A stretch of 64,000 nt of DNA, from the NCBI RefSeq assembly GCF_003797945.1, contig NZ_RKKU01000012.1, positions 46,275 through 110,274 on the forward strand. The letters are read 5' to 3'. Source of the DNA: Pseudomonas neustonica. GTDB lineage: Bacteria > Pseudomonadota > Gammaproteobacteria > Pseudomonadales > Pseudomonadaceae. Shown here in pieces: positions 46,975 through 56,550 of the stretch (position 1 is its first letter; the number at the start of each line of letters is the position of its first letter). The notes under the pieces are model-generated. The model had not been told where the DNA came from, ran no database searches, and was given only the letters and a program-made list of their open reading frames with translations. The position numbers and the translations under genes are program-made.

Positions 46975-48075
46975 TCAGATGATAACCAGATCGGCGTTCA
47001 AGGCGCCGGCCTGCTTGAGTGCTTCCAAAATAGCCATCAGGTCACCAGGAGCCGCGCCTACCTGATTTACCGCACGTACAATTTCGTCCAGCGATACACC
47101 TGGATTGAAGACAAACATGCGGCTATCACCCTGATCAATGTTGATCTGCGAGCTGGGTGCAATCACGGTCTGACCACCAGCCAGCACGCCATCGGGCTGG
47201 CTCACCTGCGCGTTCTCACTGATGGTGACAGTAAGGCTGCCGTGGGTTACCGCGGCTGGCTGCACACGCACATCCTGACCAATAACGATGGTGCCGGTAC
47301 GCGAATTGATGATGACCTTGGCCGCGGCGTTACCCTGCTCAATCCGCAGATTCTCAACCATAGCCAGATAATCCACGCGCTGATTGGGATCAATAGGCGC
47401 ACGCACCCGAATACTGCCGCCATCCAAGGCTTGCGCCACGTCAGGGCCGAAAGTCCTGTTGATCTCATCTACCACCCGTTTGGCGGTAGTGAAGTCCGGA
47501 CGATTCAGGTTAAAGGTCAAGTGATCACCGGAATTAAAGGGGCTGGCAACCGCGCGCTCGACGCTGGCACCGTTGGGAATACGGCCCACGCTGGGCACGT
47601 TTACCGTGATGCGCGAGCCGTCCGCACCTTCTGCGCCAAAGCCACCCACCACCAGGTTGCCTTGCGCAATAGCATAGACCTGCCCATCAATACCCTTGAG
47701 CGGCGTCATCAACAGGCTGCCGCCACGAAGACTCTTGGCATTACCAATCGAAGAGACTGTGATGTCGATGGTCTGCCCCGGCCGCGAAAAGGCAGGCAGA
47801 TCAGCATGAATCGCTACAGCAGCCACGTTTTTCATCTGGATTCGAGTACCCGGCGGTACCGTAATACCAAACTGCGCCAACATGTTATTGAAGGTCTGTA
47901 CGGTAAAGGGAGTCTGGCTGGTCTGGTCACCCGAGCCGTCCAGGCCAACCACCAGGCCGTAGCCAATCAGTTGGTTACTGCGGACCCCGGCAATACTGCC
48001 GATATCCTTCAGGCGATCAGCCTGTACCAGCGGACTGGCCAACAACAGACATAGGCAGAGCGATAAAAAGCGCAT
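46975..48075 (-). CDS. flgI: Flagellar P-ring protein
   Basis: A 366-residue P-ring subunit with a Sec signal peptide (to ~LVQA, residue 19) followed by [33 protein letters not shown], the family hallmark. It assembles in the peptidoglycan layer around the rod, helped by FlgA, encoded upstream on the other strand. Thirteen bp after flgH. Confidence 0.97.
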   Translation of the reverse strand: MRFLSLCLCLLLASPLVQADRLKDIGSIAGVRSNQLIGYGLVVGLDGSGDQTSQTPFTVQTFNNMLAQFGITVPPGTRIQMKNVAAVAIHADLPAFSRPGQTIDITVSSIGNAKSLRGGSLLMTPLKGIDGQVYAIAQGNLVVGGFGAEGADGSRITVNVPSVGRIPNGASVERAVASPFNSGDHLTFNLNRPDFTTAKRVVDEINRTFGPDVAQALDGGSIRVRAPIDPNQRVDYLAMVENLRIEQGNAAAKVIINSRTGTIVIGQDVRVQPAAVTHGSLTVTISENAQVSQPDGVLAGGQTVIAPSSQINIDQGDSRMFVFNPGVSLDEIVRAVNQVGAAPGDLMAILEALKQAGALNADLVII

Positions 48076-48088
48076 CTTGTCTCTCCTG

Positions 48089-48766
48089 TCAGAAAGGCCA
48101 CAGCGGGCTGAGGAAGAACTGGTTCAACCAACCCGGCTGACTGGCATTGGCAAAAGCGCCGTTACCCGAATAGGTAATGCGCGCATCGGCGACCCGAGTC
48201 GACAGCACGGTGTTATCCGGCCCAATATCATCCGCGCGCACCAGACCGGAAATACGTATCAGCTCATCGCCCTGGTTCAGCGTTATCCATTTTTCACCAC
48301 GTACCGCCAGAATGCCGTTAGGCAGCACTTCAGCCACAGTTACGGTTATGGAGCCCGTCAGGCTATTGCTCTGGTTGGCGTCGGCGGAACCATCAAAGCC
48401 ACGATTACCGGAAACACTCACCCCCAGATCCAGGCCCTTGAACCCAACCGTATTGCCTAACAGGGTTGGGTTACCAATGGACACGTTGCTTTCTTTATCG
48501 ATTTCGTTCTCAGCCTTCTTCTGCGCGGCCGTCTGCTCACTCAGCGTGATGGTGATAATGTCGCCGACGCGATGCGCTTTACGGTCGTTGTACAGACTCA
48601 TCTCGAAGCCGGGCTGGTAAATAGCGCCGTTGTTCAACTCCTGCGGCAAGGGTGTGCGCGGCAAAACCGGGGCATAAGCCGGGTCGTCCCGGGTTGGCGG
48701 CATCTGCATGCAGCCAACCAGGCTCACCAAGCCAAAAAGCACCAACGCGTTACGCAAGAAGTTCAT
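48089..48766 (-). CDS. flgH: Flagellar L-ring lipoprotein
   Basis: A 225-residue FlgH. The N-terminus has a lipoprotein signal with lipobox LVGC (~residue 19), and the body has [25 protein letters not shown] and [21 protein letters not shown]. It forms the outer-membrane ring of the flagellar bushing. Lies 15 bp downstream of flgG. Confidence 0.97.
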   Translation of the reverse strand: MNFLRNALVLFGLVSLVGCMQMPPTRDDPAYAPVLPRTPLPQELNNGAIYQPGFEMSLYNDRKAHRVGDIITITLSEQTAAQKKAENEIDKESNVSIGNPTLLGNTVGFKGLDLGVSVSGNRGFDGSADANQSNSLTGSITVTVAEVLPNGILAVRGEKWITLNQGDELIRISGLVRADDIGPDNTVLSTRVADARITYSGNGAFANASQPGWLNQFFLSPLWPF

Positions 48767-48781
48767 GACACTAAGCTCCCG

Positions 48782-49567
48782 TCAGAGATTCTGACTGATG
48801 TACTGCAGCATTTGGTCTGCGGTGGAAATAACCTTGGAGTTCATCTCGTACGCGCGTTGAGTGGTGATCATGTTGACCAGCTCTTCAACCACACTGACGT
48901 TGGAGTTCTCAAGGGTGTTCTGCAGAACAGTACCCAGACCGTTATCGCCCGGATTGCCGTTCTGCGGCGCGCCGCTGGCGGCGGTTTCCAAAAACAGGTT
49001 ATTACCAATCGACTGCAGCCCCGCCGGGTTGATGAAATCCGAGGTCTGAATATTGCCAATCTGCTGAATGCCGGGATTGCCAAATACCGAAATGCTGACG
49101 GTGCCGTCTTCACCTATGGTCAGTGTCTGGACGTCATCTGGCAGCACAATGCCAGGCTCAAGCGGGAAACCATTGGACGTAACAATCTGACCATCGGCGT
49201 CGAGATGAAAACTACCGTCACGGGTATAGCCAATGTTGCCGTCGGGCATCAGGATCTGAAAGAACCCGCGGCCATTGACCGCCATATCCAGTGGCTGCTC
49301 AGTGGTCTGCAGCGTGCCCTCGGTAAATATCTTCTGGGTACCCACCACCCGTACACCCGTACCCAACTGCAAACCTGAAGGCAATTGCGTGTCTTGAGTA
49401 CTCTGGCCGCCAGGCTGGCGCTTGACCTGATACAGCAGATCTTCAAACTCCGGCCGATCACGCTTGAAACCCGTAGTTGATACGTTAGCCAGGTTGTTGG
49501 AAATAGTGGTGAGCATGGTGTCCTGAGCGGACAAACCGGTTTTGCTGACCCAAAGTGCTGCGAGCAT
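48782..49567 (-). CDS. flgG: Flagellar distal rod protein
   Basis: A 261-residue FlgG, recognised by ALWVSKTGLSAQDTMLTTISNNLANVSTTGFKRDRPEFEDLLYQ at the N-terminus and VSVVEELVNMITTQRAYEMNSKVIST at the C-terminus. It builds the distal rod. Follows flgF after 45 bp, which contains only the ribosome site region. Confidence 0.97.
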   Translation of the reverse strand: MLAALWVSKTGLSAQDTMLTTISNNLANVSTTGFKRDRPEFEDLLYQVKRQPGGQSTQDTQLPSGLQLGTGVRVVGTQKIFTEGTLQTTEQPLDMAVNGRGFFQILMPDGNIGYTRDGSFHLDADGQIVTSNGFPLEPGIVLPDDVQTLTIGEDGTVSISVFGNPGIQQIGNIQTSDFINPAGLQSIGNNLFLETAASGAPQNGNPGDNGLGTVLQNTLENSNVSVVEELVNMITTQRAYEMNSKVISTADQMLQYISQNL

Positions 49568-49612
49568 GGTGTCTCTCCTCGCGTGTCAGTTAACTGACAC
49601 TGCTATTAAACG

Positions 49613-50353
49613 TTAACTGATTTGCAGGACGCGATCTGACGCCTGAGCGTTCTCGTCAGCGGTGCGCATCATCTTGATGTGCAGCTCAAACTGCCGTGCG
49701 AGCGTCAACATCGAGGTCATCTCTTCAACCGCATTGACATTGCTGCCTTCCAGAAAACCGGTCGCAACCTGCACAGCCCCGTCGGCCGGTTGCTCGAGGC
49801 CGCCATCAGCGCGCATCAGGCCGTCTTCCGCCTTACGCAGGCTGGCAGGATCAGGATTAACCAGTTTGATGCGATCTACTTCTGCCATGACCGTGGGTGC
49901 TTCACCCAGGGCACGGATGCTGATGGTGCCGTCCGAGCCAACCTCGATCTTTTCTGCTGGCGGGATCGCAATGGGGCCACCGTTACCCAGCACTGGCAGG
50001 CCACCAGAGGTACGCAGAATCCCAAAAGCATCAATCTTGAGGTTGCCAGCACGCGTGTAAGCTTCTGTGCCATCTGGAGCCTGCACTGCTATCCAACCTT
50101 CGCCCTGGACGGCAACATCCAACTCGCGACCTGTCTCTTGCATGCTTCCGGCGGAATAGTCGGTGCCAGGACGCTCAGTCATTGCATAGGCGCGGGTAGC
50201 AAACCCATCGCCAAAAACCGGCATGGAGCGCGCTTGTTCAAAGTCCTTGCGAAACCCGGTGGTGGTGAGGTTTGCCAGGTTGTTGGCGTGCGAACGTTGC
50301 GCTAACGCGTTTTGGCTTGCCCCCGTCATGGATATGTATAGCGATTTGTCCAT
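49613..50353 (-). CDS. flgF: Flagellar proximal rod protein
   Basis: A 246-residue FlgF with the axial-protein N-terminus (LYISMTGASQNALAQRSHANNLANLTTTGFRKDFEQAR) and C-terminal VNAVEEMTSMLTLARQFELHIKMM. First gene of flgFGHIJKL. A GAGAAAGGA ribosome site precedes the ATG. A sigma-54 promoter lies 67-82 bp upstream, and the flgE terminator isolates it from the upstream operon. Confidence 0.96.
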   Translation of the reverse strand: MDKSLYISMTGASQNALAQRSHANNLANLTTTGFRKDFEQARSMPVFGDGFATRAYAMTERPGTDYSAGSMQETGRELDVAVQGEGWIAVQAPDGTEAYTRAGNLKIDAFGILRTSGGLPVLGNGGPIAIPPAEKIEVGSDGTISIRALGEAPTVMAEVDRIKLVNPDPASLRKAEDGLMRADGGLEQPADGAVQVATGFLEGSNVNAVEEMTSMLTLARQFELHIKMMRTADENAQASDRVLQIS

Positions 50354-50388
50354 GTCCTTTCTCCCGCATCAACTGACGCGACAAAGAA

Positions 50389-50400
50389 TTGCCGCTTTTG
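50389..50400 (-). repeat. 12-mer repeated at the flgB and flgF promoters (copy in flgF leader)
   Basis: CAAAAGCGGCAA reads on the minus strand here, in the flgF leader just downstream of the expected start of the sigma-54 transcript. The identical 12-mer occurs on the plus strand at 53659-53670 upstream of the flgB promoter. Confidence 0.6.
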
Positions 50401-50419
50401 CTCTTGATACAGAAGATAA

Positions 50420-50435
50420 AGCACAGACCATGCCA
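50420..50435 (-). promoter_or_regulatory. Sigma-54 promoter of flgFGHIJKL
   Basis: On the minus strand TGGCAT-N5-GTGCT has the invariant GG and GC at sigma-54 spacing (consensus TGGCAC-N5-TTGCW). It lies about 67 bp before the flgF ATG. In P. aeruginosa this operon depends on RpoN and FleR. Confidence 0.75.
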
Positions 50436-50491
50436 TCAACCCACATTTACTATTTAAGCAATAAAAATCATAGACTTAAAAAATAAAGGAC

Positions 50492-50537
50492 AAAAAAAAG
50501 CGGCAATACCGGCACGCCTATTTGCCGGTATTGCCGC
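50492..50537 (-). terminator. Intrinsic terminator of flgBCDE
   Basis: Directly after flgE on the minus strand, a perfect 15-bp GC-rich stem (50500-50514 with 50523-50537, 8-base loop) is followed by eight uridines (50492-50499). This is a textbook rho-independent terminator. Confidence 0.93.
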
Positions 50538-50565
50538 TGAGATCGCCGTTTTATACGCTGACGAC

Positions 50566-51963
50566 TTACCTCAGGTTGATAATGGTCTGGGTCACCGCAT
50601 CTTCAGTCTGAATGGTTTTGGCATTAGCTTGATAGTTGCGCTGCGCCACGATTAAATTGATCAACTGCTCGGAAATGTCAACGTTCGACTGCTCCAGCGC
50701 ACCGGACTGAATACTGCCCAATGTCCCCGTAGTAGGCGCTCCTATTACCGGCTCGCCCGACTCGAATGACTGCGACCAAGCCGTATTACCCAAGGGGCTC
50801 AAGCCCTGCTGGTTGGCAAAGGTAGCAAGCACCACCTGCCCCTGAACCCGAGTTTGCCCGTTGGTATAGCGCGCCACCAGCAAGCCGGACTTATCGATAC
50901 CCAGGCCAGCCAGCTCACCCGTAGTGAAGCCATCCTGCGATACTGCGGTCACCGCGAAGCTGGATGAATATTGCGTGGAGCCAGTGAGATTCAGGTCGAG
51001 ATTCGCTACCGGAGATTCGGCCCCCGTTGGCTGCCCCTCACTATCCAGCGGCTGCCAGCCGGTTATGTTGTATGGCTGAGGACTAACCAGCTCACCCACG
51101 CTGTTAAAGTCCACGTCATAACGCGTGGTTGCCGTCGGATCAAAAGCTGGATCGGTAGCAGGCGTACCGCTTTGCAGGTCACGACCGTCTACCAGGACGT
51201 ACATATCCCAGCTGTTCGCGTCATTTTTCACGAAGTACTTCGTCAATACGTGATCGTTACCCAGGCTATCGTAAATCTTCACCGACGTAGAGCTGTTGTA
51301 AGACGCCGAGTTAGTCGGATCAAAGGTAGCTCGCGCCGCCGCCAGACCTGCGGTCTCGGCCGCCACGATTTCAGCCGGCGTCGGGTTGGCAGGATCGACG
51401 GCGCCAGCGATTGAAGCCGCATAGGCAGTATCATAGCCTTGCGAGTAGACCGGGGGCCGGGTCTGTGTAGAATTCAGATTCAGCGTCGAGCTGATAGATG
51501 TAGTGGCATTCGGATCAGCTGAACGCGTATCAACACGAAGATCCGTCTGAATGCCTTGATCGATCTGACCGGATACCGCGTTGACCGCAAACCCCTGCAA
51601 GCGCTCACCTGCGTTATTGACGATATTACCGTCGCTATCAGTGCCAAAATAGCCAGCGCGAGTATAAGACAGCGCACCATCCTTGCTGGTAACGAAGAAC
51701 CCGTTACCGTTGATGGCCATGTCCAAGCTGTTCTCGGTAAAACCGATGTTGCCCTGGGTAAACAACTGCGCCGTATTCTGCAACCTCACGCCACTGCCTT
51801 GGGCGTTGCTGCCAGTACCCAAAACCGAGGCGGCATAGACATCAGCAAACTCGGCACGCGAGCTTTTGAAGCCGACGGTACCGGCGTTCGCAATATTATT
51901 ACCTGTGATATTCAGATCGGAAGCTGCCGCCCGGATACCACTCAAACCGATATTAAAAGACAT
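50566..51963 (-). CDS. flgE: Flagellar hook protein
   Basis: A 465-residue FlgE with the N-terminus [43 protein letters not shown] and the C-terminus [37 protein letters not shown]; the middle domains are variable and exposed on the hook. About 120 copies form the hook under the FlgD cap. Last gene of flgBCDE, followed by a strong terminator. Confidence 0.97.
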   Translation of the reverse strand: MSFNIGLSGIRAAASDLNITGNNIANAGTVGFKSSRAEFADVYAASVLGTGSNAQGSGVRLQNTAQLFTQGNIGFTENSLDMAINGNGFFVTSKDGALSYTRAGYFGTDSDGNIVNNAGERLQGFAVNAVSGQIDQGIQTDLRVDTRSADPNATTSISSTLNLNSTQTRPPVYSQGYDTAYAASIAGAVDPANPTPAEIVAAETAGLAAARATFDPTNSASYNSSTSVKIYDSLGNDHVLTKYFVKNDANSWDMYVLVDGRDLQSGTPATDPAFDPTATTRYDVDFNSVGELVSPQPYNITGWQPLDSEGQPTGAESPVANLDLNLTGSTQYSSSFAVTAVSQDGFTTGELAGLGIDKSGLLVARYTNGQTRVQGQVVLATFANQQGLSPLGNTAWSQSFESGEPVIGAPTTGTLGSIQSGALEQSNVDISEQLINLIVAQRNYQANAKTIQTEDAVTQTIINLR

Positions 51964-51995
51964 AATATTTCTCCTCAGCCTGATGCGGACGACTG

Positions 51996-52679
51996 TTATT
52001 TAATCGAGTAAACGTTGGATAAACTGATACTGCCCAGGCCAGCCACATTGAGTAGTAACTCACCATTATTGCCAGCCCCCAGCGATACACTATCCACGTT
52101 GGCCGGCAACAGCGTAGCCAACTGCTTGGTTGTACCACCAACCGCTGCGGTCGCTTCAAAGGTATAGGCACCTGGCGGCAAGACATTGCCGCTACCATCC
52201 TTGCCATCCCATTTGAAATCATGCATCCCGGCTTTGAGATCACCCATGTTGATGGTATTCACCAGGCTACCGGCGCTGTCGAGCACCTTGATAGATACTG
52301 CGCCACTGTCTTCCGGCAGAGCGAACTGACCTTCGACCCCTGTAGCCGTATCCACAATCGCCTGATCAGACGGCACAATCACGGTACGACCCACTAGAGA
52401 AGATGCCTGTAACGCCTGTGAAGACTGATAACCACTGAGCAAAGCCTCCATCGAGGTGTTCATATTCTCGATGCCTTCGACCGTACTGAATTGCGCCAGC
52501 TGGGCAATAAACTCACCGTTTTCCTGCGGGGAAAGGGGGTCCTGATTGTTCATCTGCGCAACCAACAACTCGAGAAACTGATCCTTGCCCAGCTCGTCGC
52601 TCTTAGGCTCACGATCTGTATCGAACTTGTACTGGTCCAATACACTGTTGCCCACTGCCACATTATTGCTGACACTCAT
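51996..52679 (-). CDS. flgD: Flagellar hook cap / assembly protein
   Basis: A 227-residue FlgD: N-terminal [46 protein letters not shown], then a FlgD Tudor/FnIII pair with [24 protein letters not shown]. It caps the growing hook and is lost when the hook is complete. Between flgC and flgE, 16 bp after flgC. Confidence 0.97.
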   Translation of the reverse strand: MSVSNNVAVGNSVLDQYKFDTDREPKSDELGKDQFLELLVAQMNNQDPLSPQENGEFIAQLAQFSTVEGIENMNTSMEALLSGYQSSQALQASSLVGRTVIVPSDQAIVDTATGVEGQFALPEDSGAVSIKVLDSAGSLVNTINMGDLKAGMHDFKWDGKDGSGNVLPPGAYTFEATAAVGGTTKQLATLLPANVDSVSLGAGNNGELLLNVAGLGSISLSNVYSIK

Positions 52680-52695
52680 GTCGGTATGTCTCCGT

Positions 52696-53136
52696 TTACT
52701 GGCCCAGGGTCAGGACGCGTTGCAACATGGTTTTGGCGGTATTCATGACTTCCACATTGGTCTGGTAGGACCGGGAGGCAGACATCATGTTGGCCATTTC
52801 TTCAACCACATTTACGTTGGGATAAAACACATACCCATCTTCATTCGCCATGGGATGATCGGGCTCATAGCGCGGTTCTAACTCCGCGTCGGACTCAACA
52901 ACACCTAAAACCTGAACACCTTCGCCAACTTGCTGCTGATCACTAAACAAGGAGGCGCCAGCGCCCTGCTCAGCACTGAAGATGGTTGCAAAAACCGGGT
53001 TACGCGCACGGTAGGTTTGATCAATGCTGCTCGAAACCGTCTCGGCGTTGGCAATATTGCTGGCCACGGTGTTAAGCCGCAGCGACTGCGCACTCATACC
53101 AGAGCCGGCGATATCAAAAACTTTATCAAGAGACAT
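52696..53136 (-). CDS. flgC: Flagellar proximal rod protein
   Basis: A 146-residue FlgC. The N-terminus FDIAGSGMSAQSLRLNTVASNIANAETVSSS and the motif YPNVNVVEEMANMMSASRSYQTNVEVMNTAKTM are characteristic. Three bases separate it from flgB, so translation is tightly linked. Confidence 0.97.
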   Translation of the reverse strand: MSLDKVFDIAGSGMSAQSLRLNTVASNIANAETVSSSIDQTYRARNPVFATIFSAEQGAGASLFSDQQQVGEGVQVLGVVESDAELEPRYEPDHPMANEDGYVFYPNVNVVEEMANMMSASRSYQTNVEVMNTAKTMLQRVLTLGQ

Positions 53137-53139
53137 GGT

Positions 53140-53544
53140 TTAATCTCCCCGCAGGGCTGTCATCAGGCCCTTGAATTTGCTGTTGAGGAAGGTGAAGCTG
53201 GCCTGAAAGTCGATCGCATTTTGTGCGTAAGCGGCCTTCTCTGCCTCTGCATCTACTGTGTTGCCGTCGAGCGAAGGCTGTAGCGGGGTGCGAAACCGCA
53301 GCCCAGCCACTTGGTCTATGAGGCTATCGGCGGCAATGTGACCCGAGTTGGTTTGCGCCAGGCTGACTGACTGGCTGCCACCTGGCTGCTGAGCCGCCAG
53401 TACGGCACTGAACTCCAGGTCACGCGCTTTGTAGTTTGGGGTTTCCGCATTAGCCAGATTGTTAGCCAGCACCTCAGCCCGCTGGGAGCGGAACTTGAGT
53501 GCTTGCTCATGCACACCCAATGCGTTGTCGAAACTGATACTCAT
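53140..53544 (-). CDS. flgB: Flagellar proximal rod protein
   Basis: A 134-residue FlgB, with LGVHEQALKFRSQRAEVLANNLANAETPNYKARDLEF and the C-terminal FTFLNSKFKGLMTALRGD. First gene of flgBCDE. The sigma-54 promoter lies 54-69 bp upstream, so the leader is about 45 nt. Confidence 0.96.
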   Translation of the reverse strand: MSISFDNALGVHEQALKFRSQRAEVLANNLANAETPNYKARDLEFSAVLAAQQPGGSQSVSLAQTNSGHIAADSLIDQVAGLRFRTPLQPSLDGNTVDAEAEKAAYAQNAIDFQASFTFLNSKFKGLMTALRGD

Positions 53545-53597
53545 GGCAACCTTCCTCGTTCTGGCACAAAGCCAAAAGGCCTCTATGCCAACAACAA

Positions 53598-53613
53598 AGC
53601 AAACAGCGTGCCA
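53598..53613 (-). promoter_or_regulatory. Sigma-54 promoter of flgBCDE
   Basis: On the minus strand TGGCAC-N5-TTGCT is an exact match to the sigma-54 consensus, with -24 at 53608-53613 and -12 at 53598-53602. RpoN with an enhancer-binding protein (FleQ or FleR) should drive flgBCDE from here. Confidence 0.92.
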
Positions 53614-53656
53614 AAATTAAAAACCCAGGAAATTCAGCTAGTTGCGAAAAAAAAGT

Positions 53657-53725
53657 GGCAAAAGCGGCAAGGAGTTACCGGCAAACGGCAACAAAGGATA
53701 AATCGGAGGGGAGATAAAGCGGCAA
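53657..53725 (+). repeat. Cluster of GGCAA repeats upstream of the flgB promoter
   Basis: Five GGCAA pentamers lie at 53657, 53666, 53680, 53687 and 53721, two of them within longer AAAGCGGCAA units (53661-53670 and 53716-53725). They fall 45-130 bp upstream of the -24 box, where an enhancer-binding protein would bind. Confidence 0.5.
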
Positions 53726-53755
53726 AAGTATTGCCGCCATTGTCAGCGGCAATAC
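53724..53755 (-). terminator. Intrinsic terminator of cheV-cheR
   Basis: Downstream of cheR on the minus strand GTATTGCCGC pairs perfectly with GCGGCAATAC (10 bp, 8-base loop), followed by UUUU. This ends the cheVR unit before the flgB promoter. Confidence 0.85.
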
Positions 53756-53767
53756 CTTAAGCAGAGA

Positions 53768-54595
53768 TCAACGTGCCTGGTAAACGATACCCGGATTACA
53801 CTGGACCATCTGATACAGCTCCGGCAAACCATTGAGAGCCTCAGAGGCGCCCAACATCAAATAACCACCGGGTTTCAGCGTGGCATGAATACGCCGCAAG
53901 ATGTCCTTCTTTACGTCAGCCGAGAAGTAAATGAGCACATTACGGCAGAACACAATATCGAACTTGCCAAGCATCGAATAACTGTCGAGCAGGTTGATAG
54001 CACGAAACTCGACGCGATTGCGCAACGCCGGCTTCAGCGCCCAACGGCCAGGCGCCAACTGGTCAAAATGACGTGCCAGCCGCTCCTGCGAAAGCCCCCT
54101 GGCAACCGAAAGGCTGTCGTATTCTGCGCTTTTGGCGGCGTTCAAAATACCACCAGACAGATCGGTCGCGACAATTTGCGCACCGCTGCGCAGTTGGCCC
54201 GCATTGCTCCGCTCGAACTCGTCAATCGACATGCTCAGCGAGTAGGGTTCCTGCCCGGAAGAGCAAGCAGCAGACCAGATACGCAAGCGCTGGTTCGGAT
54301 TGCTTTTGATAAACTCCGGAATCAGCTTTTTCTTGAGCACCTCGAAAGGATAGACGTCGCGAAACCAGAGAGTCTCATTAGTCGTCATTGCATCAATAAC
54401 CAACTCGCGCAAATTACTGCGCGGCTGACTTTGAATACGCTTTACCAACTCCCCCAGGCTGCCAATTTTTTCCTGCTCCAGTAAGCGATTCAACCGGCTT
54501 GATACCAGATACTGCTTGTTATCACCCAGCACAATGCCGCAGGCCTTCTCCAAAAACTCACGAAAAGCCTGAAAGTCCTGATTAGCCAAAGTCAC
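53768..54595 (-). CDS. cheR: Chemotaxis glutamate methyltransferase
   Basis: A 275-residue CheR: N-terminal helical domain (~10-80) with SSRLNRLLEQ, then a SAM methyltransferase domain with RIWSAACSSGQEPYSL (SAM loop) and FDIVFCRNVLIYF. It methylates chemoreceptor glutamates for adaptation. It starts with GTG. It lies 46 bp after cheV and upstream of flgB, as in P. aeruginosa. Confidence 0.96.
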   Translation of the reverse strand: MTLANQDFQAFREFLEKACGIVLGDNKQYLVSSRLNRLLEQEKIGSLGELVKRIQSQPRSNLRELVIDAMTTNETLWFRDVYPFEVLKKKLIPEFIKSNPNQRLRIWSAACSSGQEPYSLSMSIDEFERSNAGQLRSGAQIVATDLSGGILNAAKSAEYDSLSVARGLSQERLARHFDQLAPGRWALKPALRNRVEFRAINLLDSYSMLGKFDIVFCRNVLIYFSADVKKDILRRIHATLKPGGYLMLGASEALNGLPELYQMVQCNPGIVYQAR

Positions 54596-54641
54596 ACGGG
54601 CCGCCTTGTGTTGTTGTAGTCGATAAAGTTATCACCATCGG

Positions 54642-55580
54642 CTAATCAGTCTGCTCGCGCAGAGCATGAAGCCGATCAATAACGCGCTGAGCCAGATCAT
54701 CAGGCTTGAACTTGGCGAGAAAATCATCTGCGCCCACTTTCTTGACCATTGCCTGATTGAATACCCCTGACAGTGAAGTGTGCAACATCACATGCAGGTT
54801 CTTCAGCCGCGGATCATTGCGAATCTCAGCCGTCAGCGTGTAGCCATCCATCTCGGGCATTTCAATATCCGAGACCATCATCAGTAGCGTCTTGCTCACA
54901 TCTTCGCCCAGGTCGGCTTGCGCGCGAAGCCAGTCCAGCGCCTGCCTGCCATCGTTGAGCGTGATGATCTCTACCCCCACTTCCTGCAAACATCGAGACA
55001 CCTGTTTGCGCGCGATAGAGGAGTCATCGACTATCAACACCTTGCGCGAGACAGCTTCCGCCTGGGTTTCCTGACTGATGACCCCCTCTGAGATTTTTTC
55101 GTTGGTTGGCACGACTTCAGCCAAGACCTTCTCGACATCAATAATCTCAACCATCTGATTATCAACGCGCGTCACTGCTGTCAGATAATGATCACGCCCA
55201 GTGCCCTTTGGCGGCGGATGAATTTCTGACCAGTTCATATTGACGATACGTTCGACTGAGCGAACCAGAAACCCCTGCACCTTATAGTTGTACTCGGTAA
55301 TGATAACAAACGCGGTGTCGAGATTATCAAGCCCCGGGCCGCCGGTCGCCCGGTTCAAATCGAGAATGGGCAAGGTTCCGCCGCGAATATGCGCCACTCC
55401 GCGCACGACCGGATGCAGCCTCGGCATCATGGTCAGGCGAGGGCATTGCAACACCTCTTTGACCTTGAACACATTCACACCGTACAGCTGATTACCTGCC
55501 AGCCTGAACAGCAGCAGCTCCAACCGATTCTGGCCAACCAGCTGTGTACGCTGATTGACTGAATCCATTACACCAGCCAT
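54642..55580 (-). CDS. cheV: Chemotaxis coupling protein CheV
   Basis: A 312-residue fusion of a CheW domain (~15-165; LLFRLAGNQLYGVNVFKVKEVL) and a receiver (~180-305) with acidic pocket VLIVDDSS, phospho-Asp in SDIEMPEMDG, and the lysine in FLAKFKPDDL. It couples receptors to CheA and may act as a phosphate sink. The ATG follows AAAAGGAG. Divergent from flgA. Confidence 0.96.
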   Translation of the reverse strand: MAGVMDSVNQRTQLVGQNRLELLLFRLAGNQLYGVNVFKVKEVLQCPRLTMMPRLHPVVRGVAHIRGGTLPILDLNRATGGPGLDNLDTAFVIITEYNYKVQGFLVRSVERIVNMNWSEIHPPPKGTGRDHYLTAVTRVDNQMVEIIDVEKVLAEVVPTNEKISEGVISQETQAEAVSRKVLIVDDSSIARKQVSRCLQEVGVEIITLNDGRQALDWLRAQADLGEDVSKTLLMMVSDIEMPEMDGYTLTAEIRNDPRLKNLHVMLHTSLSGVFNQAMVKKVGADDFLAKFKPDDLAQRVIDRLHALREQTD

Positions 55581-55697
55581 GGGCAGCTCCTTTTCGTATT
55601 GTGCTCAATGCGGCATATTTCATGCAGTACGACAATAAGGCTATCGAACCGACAGTAAAATGACACGCACCGATCGTTTGTTATTAAAGGTAATTGT

Positions 55698-56408
55698 ATG
55701 CGTTTTCTCACCAGGTGCGCGGCATTGACGATATTTTTTTCCTCGCCACTGTTCGCGACCCCCCTCATTGATCAGCTTATCGACGCGACCAATCAGTTTC
55801 TTGAGCAAGAAGTACAGGAACATATTGCTCGCACTGGCCAGCCCGGGCGCTACGAAATCAAGCTCAATCGGCTTGATGCCCGATTACGCCTGCCGCTATG
55901 CCCTGAAGAACAGCTTAGCGCAGAACTGGAAAGTCCGAATATTCCCGTTGGTCGAGTGACCGTCAGGCTAACCTGCAACAGCGATTCACCCTGGCGCCTT
56001 TTCGTTCCGGGCCAGGTCAGCCTCTATCAGCAGGTGCTCGTCAGCGCCCACCCCCTTTCCAGGGACACCGTGCTCAGCGCCAGCGATCTGACACTACAGG
56101 AACGAGATACCAGCTTGCTGCGCGACAAGTATCTGGTTGAGCCGGAGCAGGCCATCGGCATGCGCTTGACCCGACCAGTAGCACCCGACACCATAGTCAC
56201 CTTCGCTATCATTGCGCAGAACGAAGTTATCCGCCGCGGCGACAAAGTTGTGATCAGCGCCAGCAATGGCAGCGTGTCAGTGAAAATGCCAGGTGAAGCG
56301 ATGGAGGACGGTGCGGTGGGCGCCCAGATAAGAGTGCGTAACACGCGATCAAACCGTGAAATAAAAGCGCGTGTGAGCGCGGCGGGGCAAGTCAGGGTAG
56401 ACATGTGA
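55698..56408 (+). CDS. flgA: Flagellar P-ring assembly chaperone
   Basis: A 236-residue FlgA with an N-terminal signal peptide (to ~SPLFA, residue 21) and a C-terminal SAF-type domain including LSRDTVLSASDLTLQERDTSLL and VRRGDKVVISASNGSVSVKMPGEAMEDGAVGAQIRVRN-type segments. It chaperones FlgI in the periplasm. Divergent from cheV with a 117-bp gap; followed by the flgM promoter. Confidence 0.95.
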   Translation: MRFLTRCAALTIFFSSPLFATPLIDQLIDATNQFLEQEVQEHIARTGQPGRYEIKLNRLDARLRLPLCPEEQLSAELESPNIPVGRVTVRLTCNSDSPWRLFVPGQVSLYQQVLVSAHPLSRDTVLSASDLTLQERDTSLLRDKYLVEPEQAIGMRLTRPVAPDTIVTFAIIAQNEVIRRGDKVVISASNGSVSVKMPGEAMEDGAVGAQIRVRNTRSNREIKARVSAAGQVRVDM

Positions 56409-56485
56409 TGAACAAGGAATTTTCGGATATACTCACGTTAGAGCCGAGCACGCCAAACAGTGATGCTTTTCACACTTATTTTCCC

Positions 56486-56512
56486 TAAAGTTTTCAGCCT
56501 CGCGGCCGTTAA
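56486..56512 (+). promoter_or_regulatory. Sigma-28 (FliA) promoter of flgMN
   Basis: TAAAGTTT (56486-56493), an 11-bp spacer and GCCGTTAA (56505-56512) match the FliA consensus TAAAGTTT-N11-GCCGATAA at 15 of 16 positions. It lies 39 bp before the flgM ATG, giving the classic FliA-FlgM feedback loop. Confidence 0.93.
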
Positions 56513-56550
56513 AGCAATTAGAGAAGATTTTACAGTTTGAGGAAACCATC

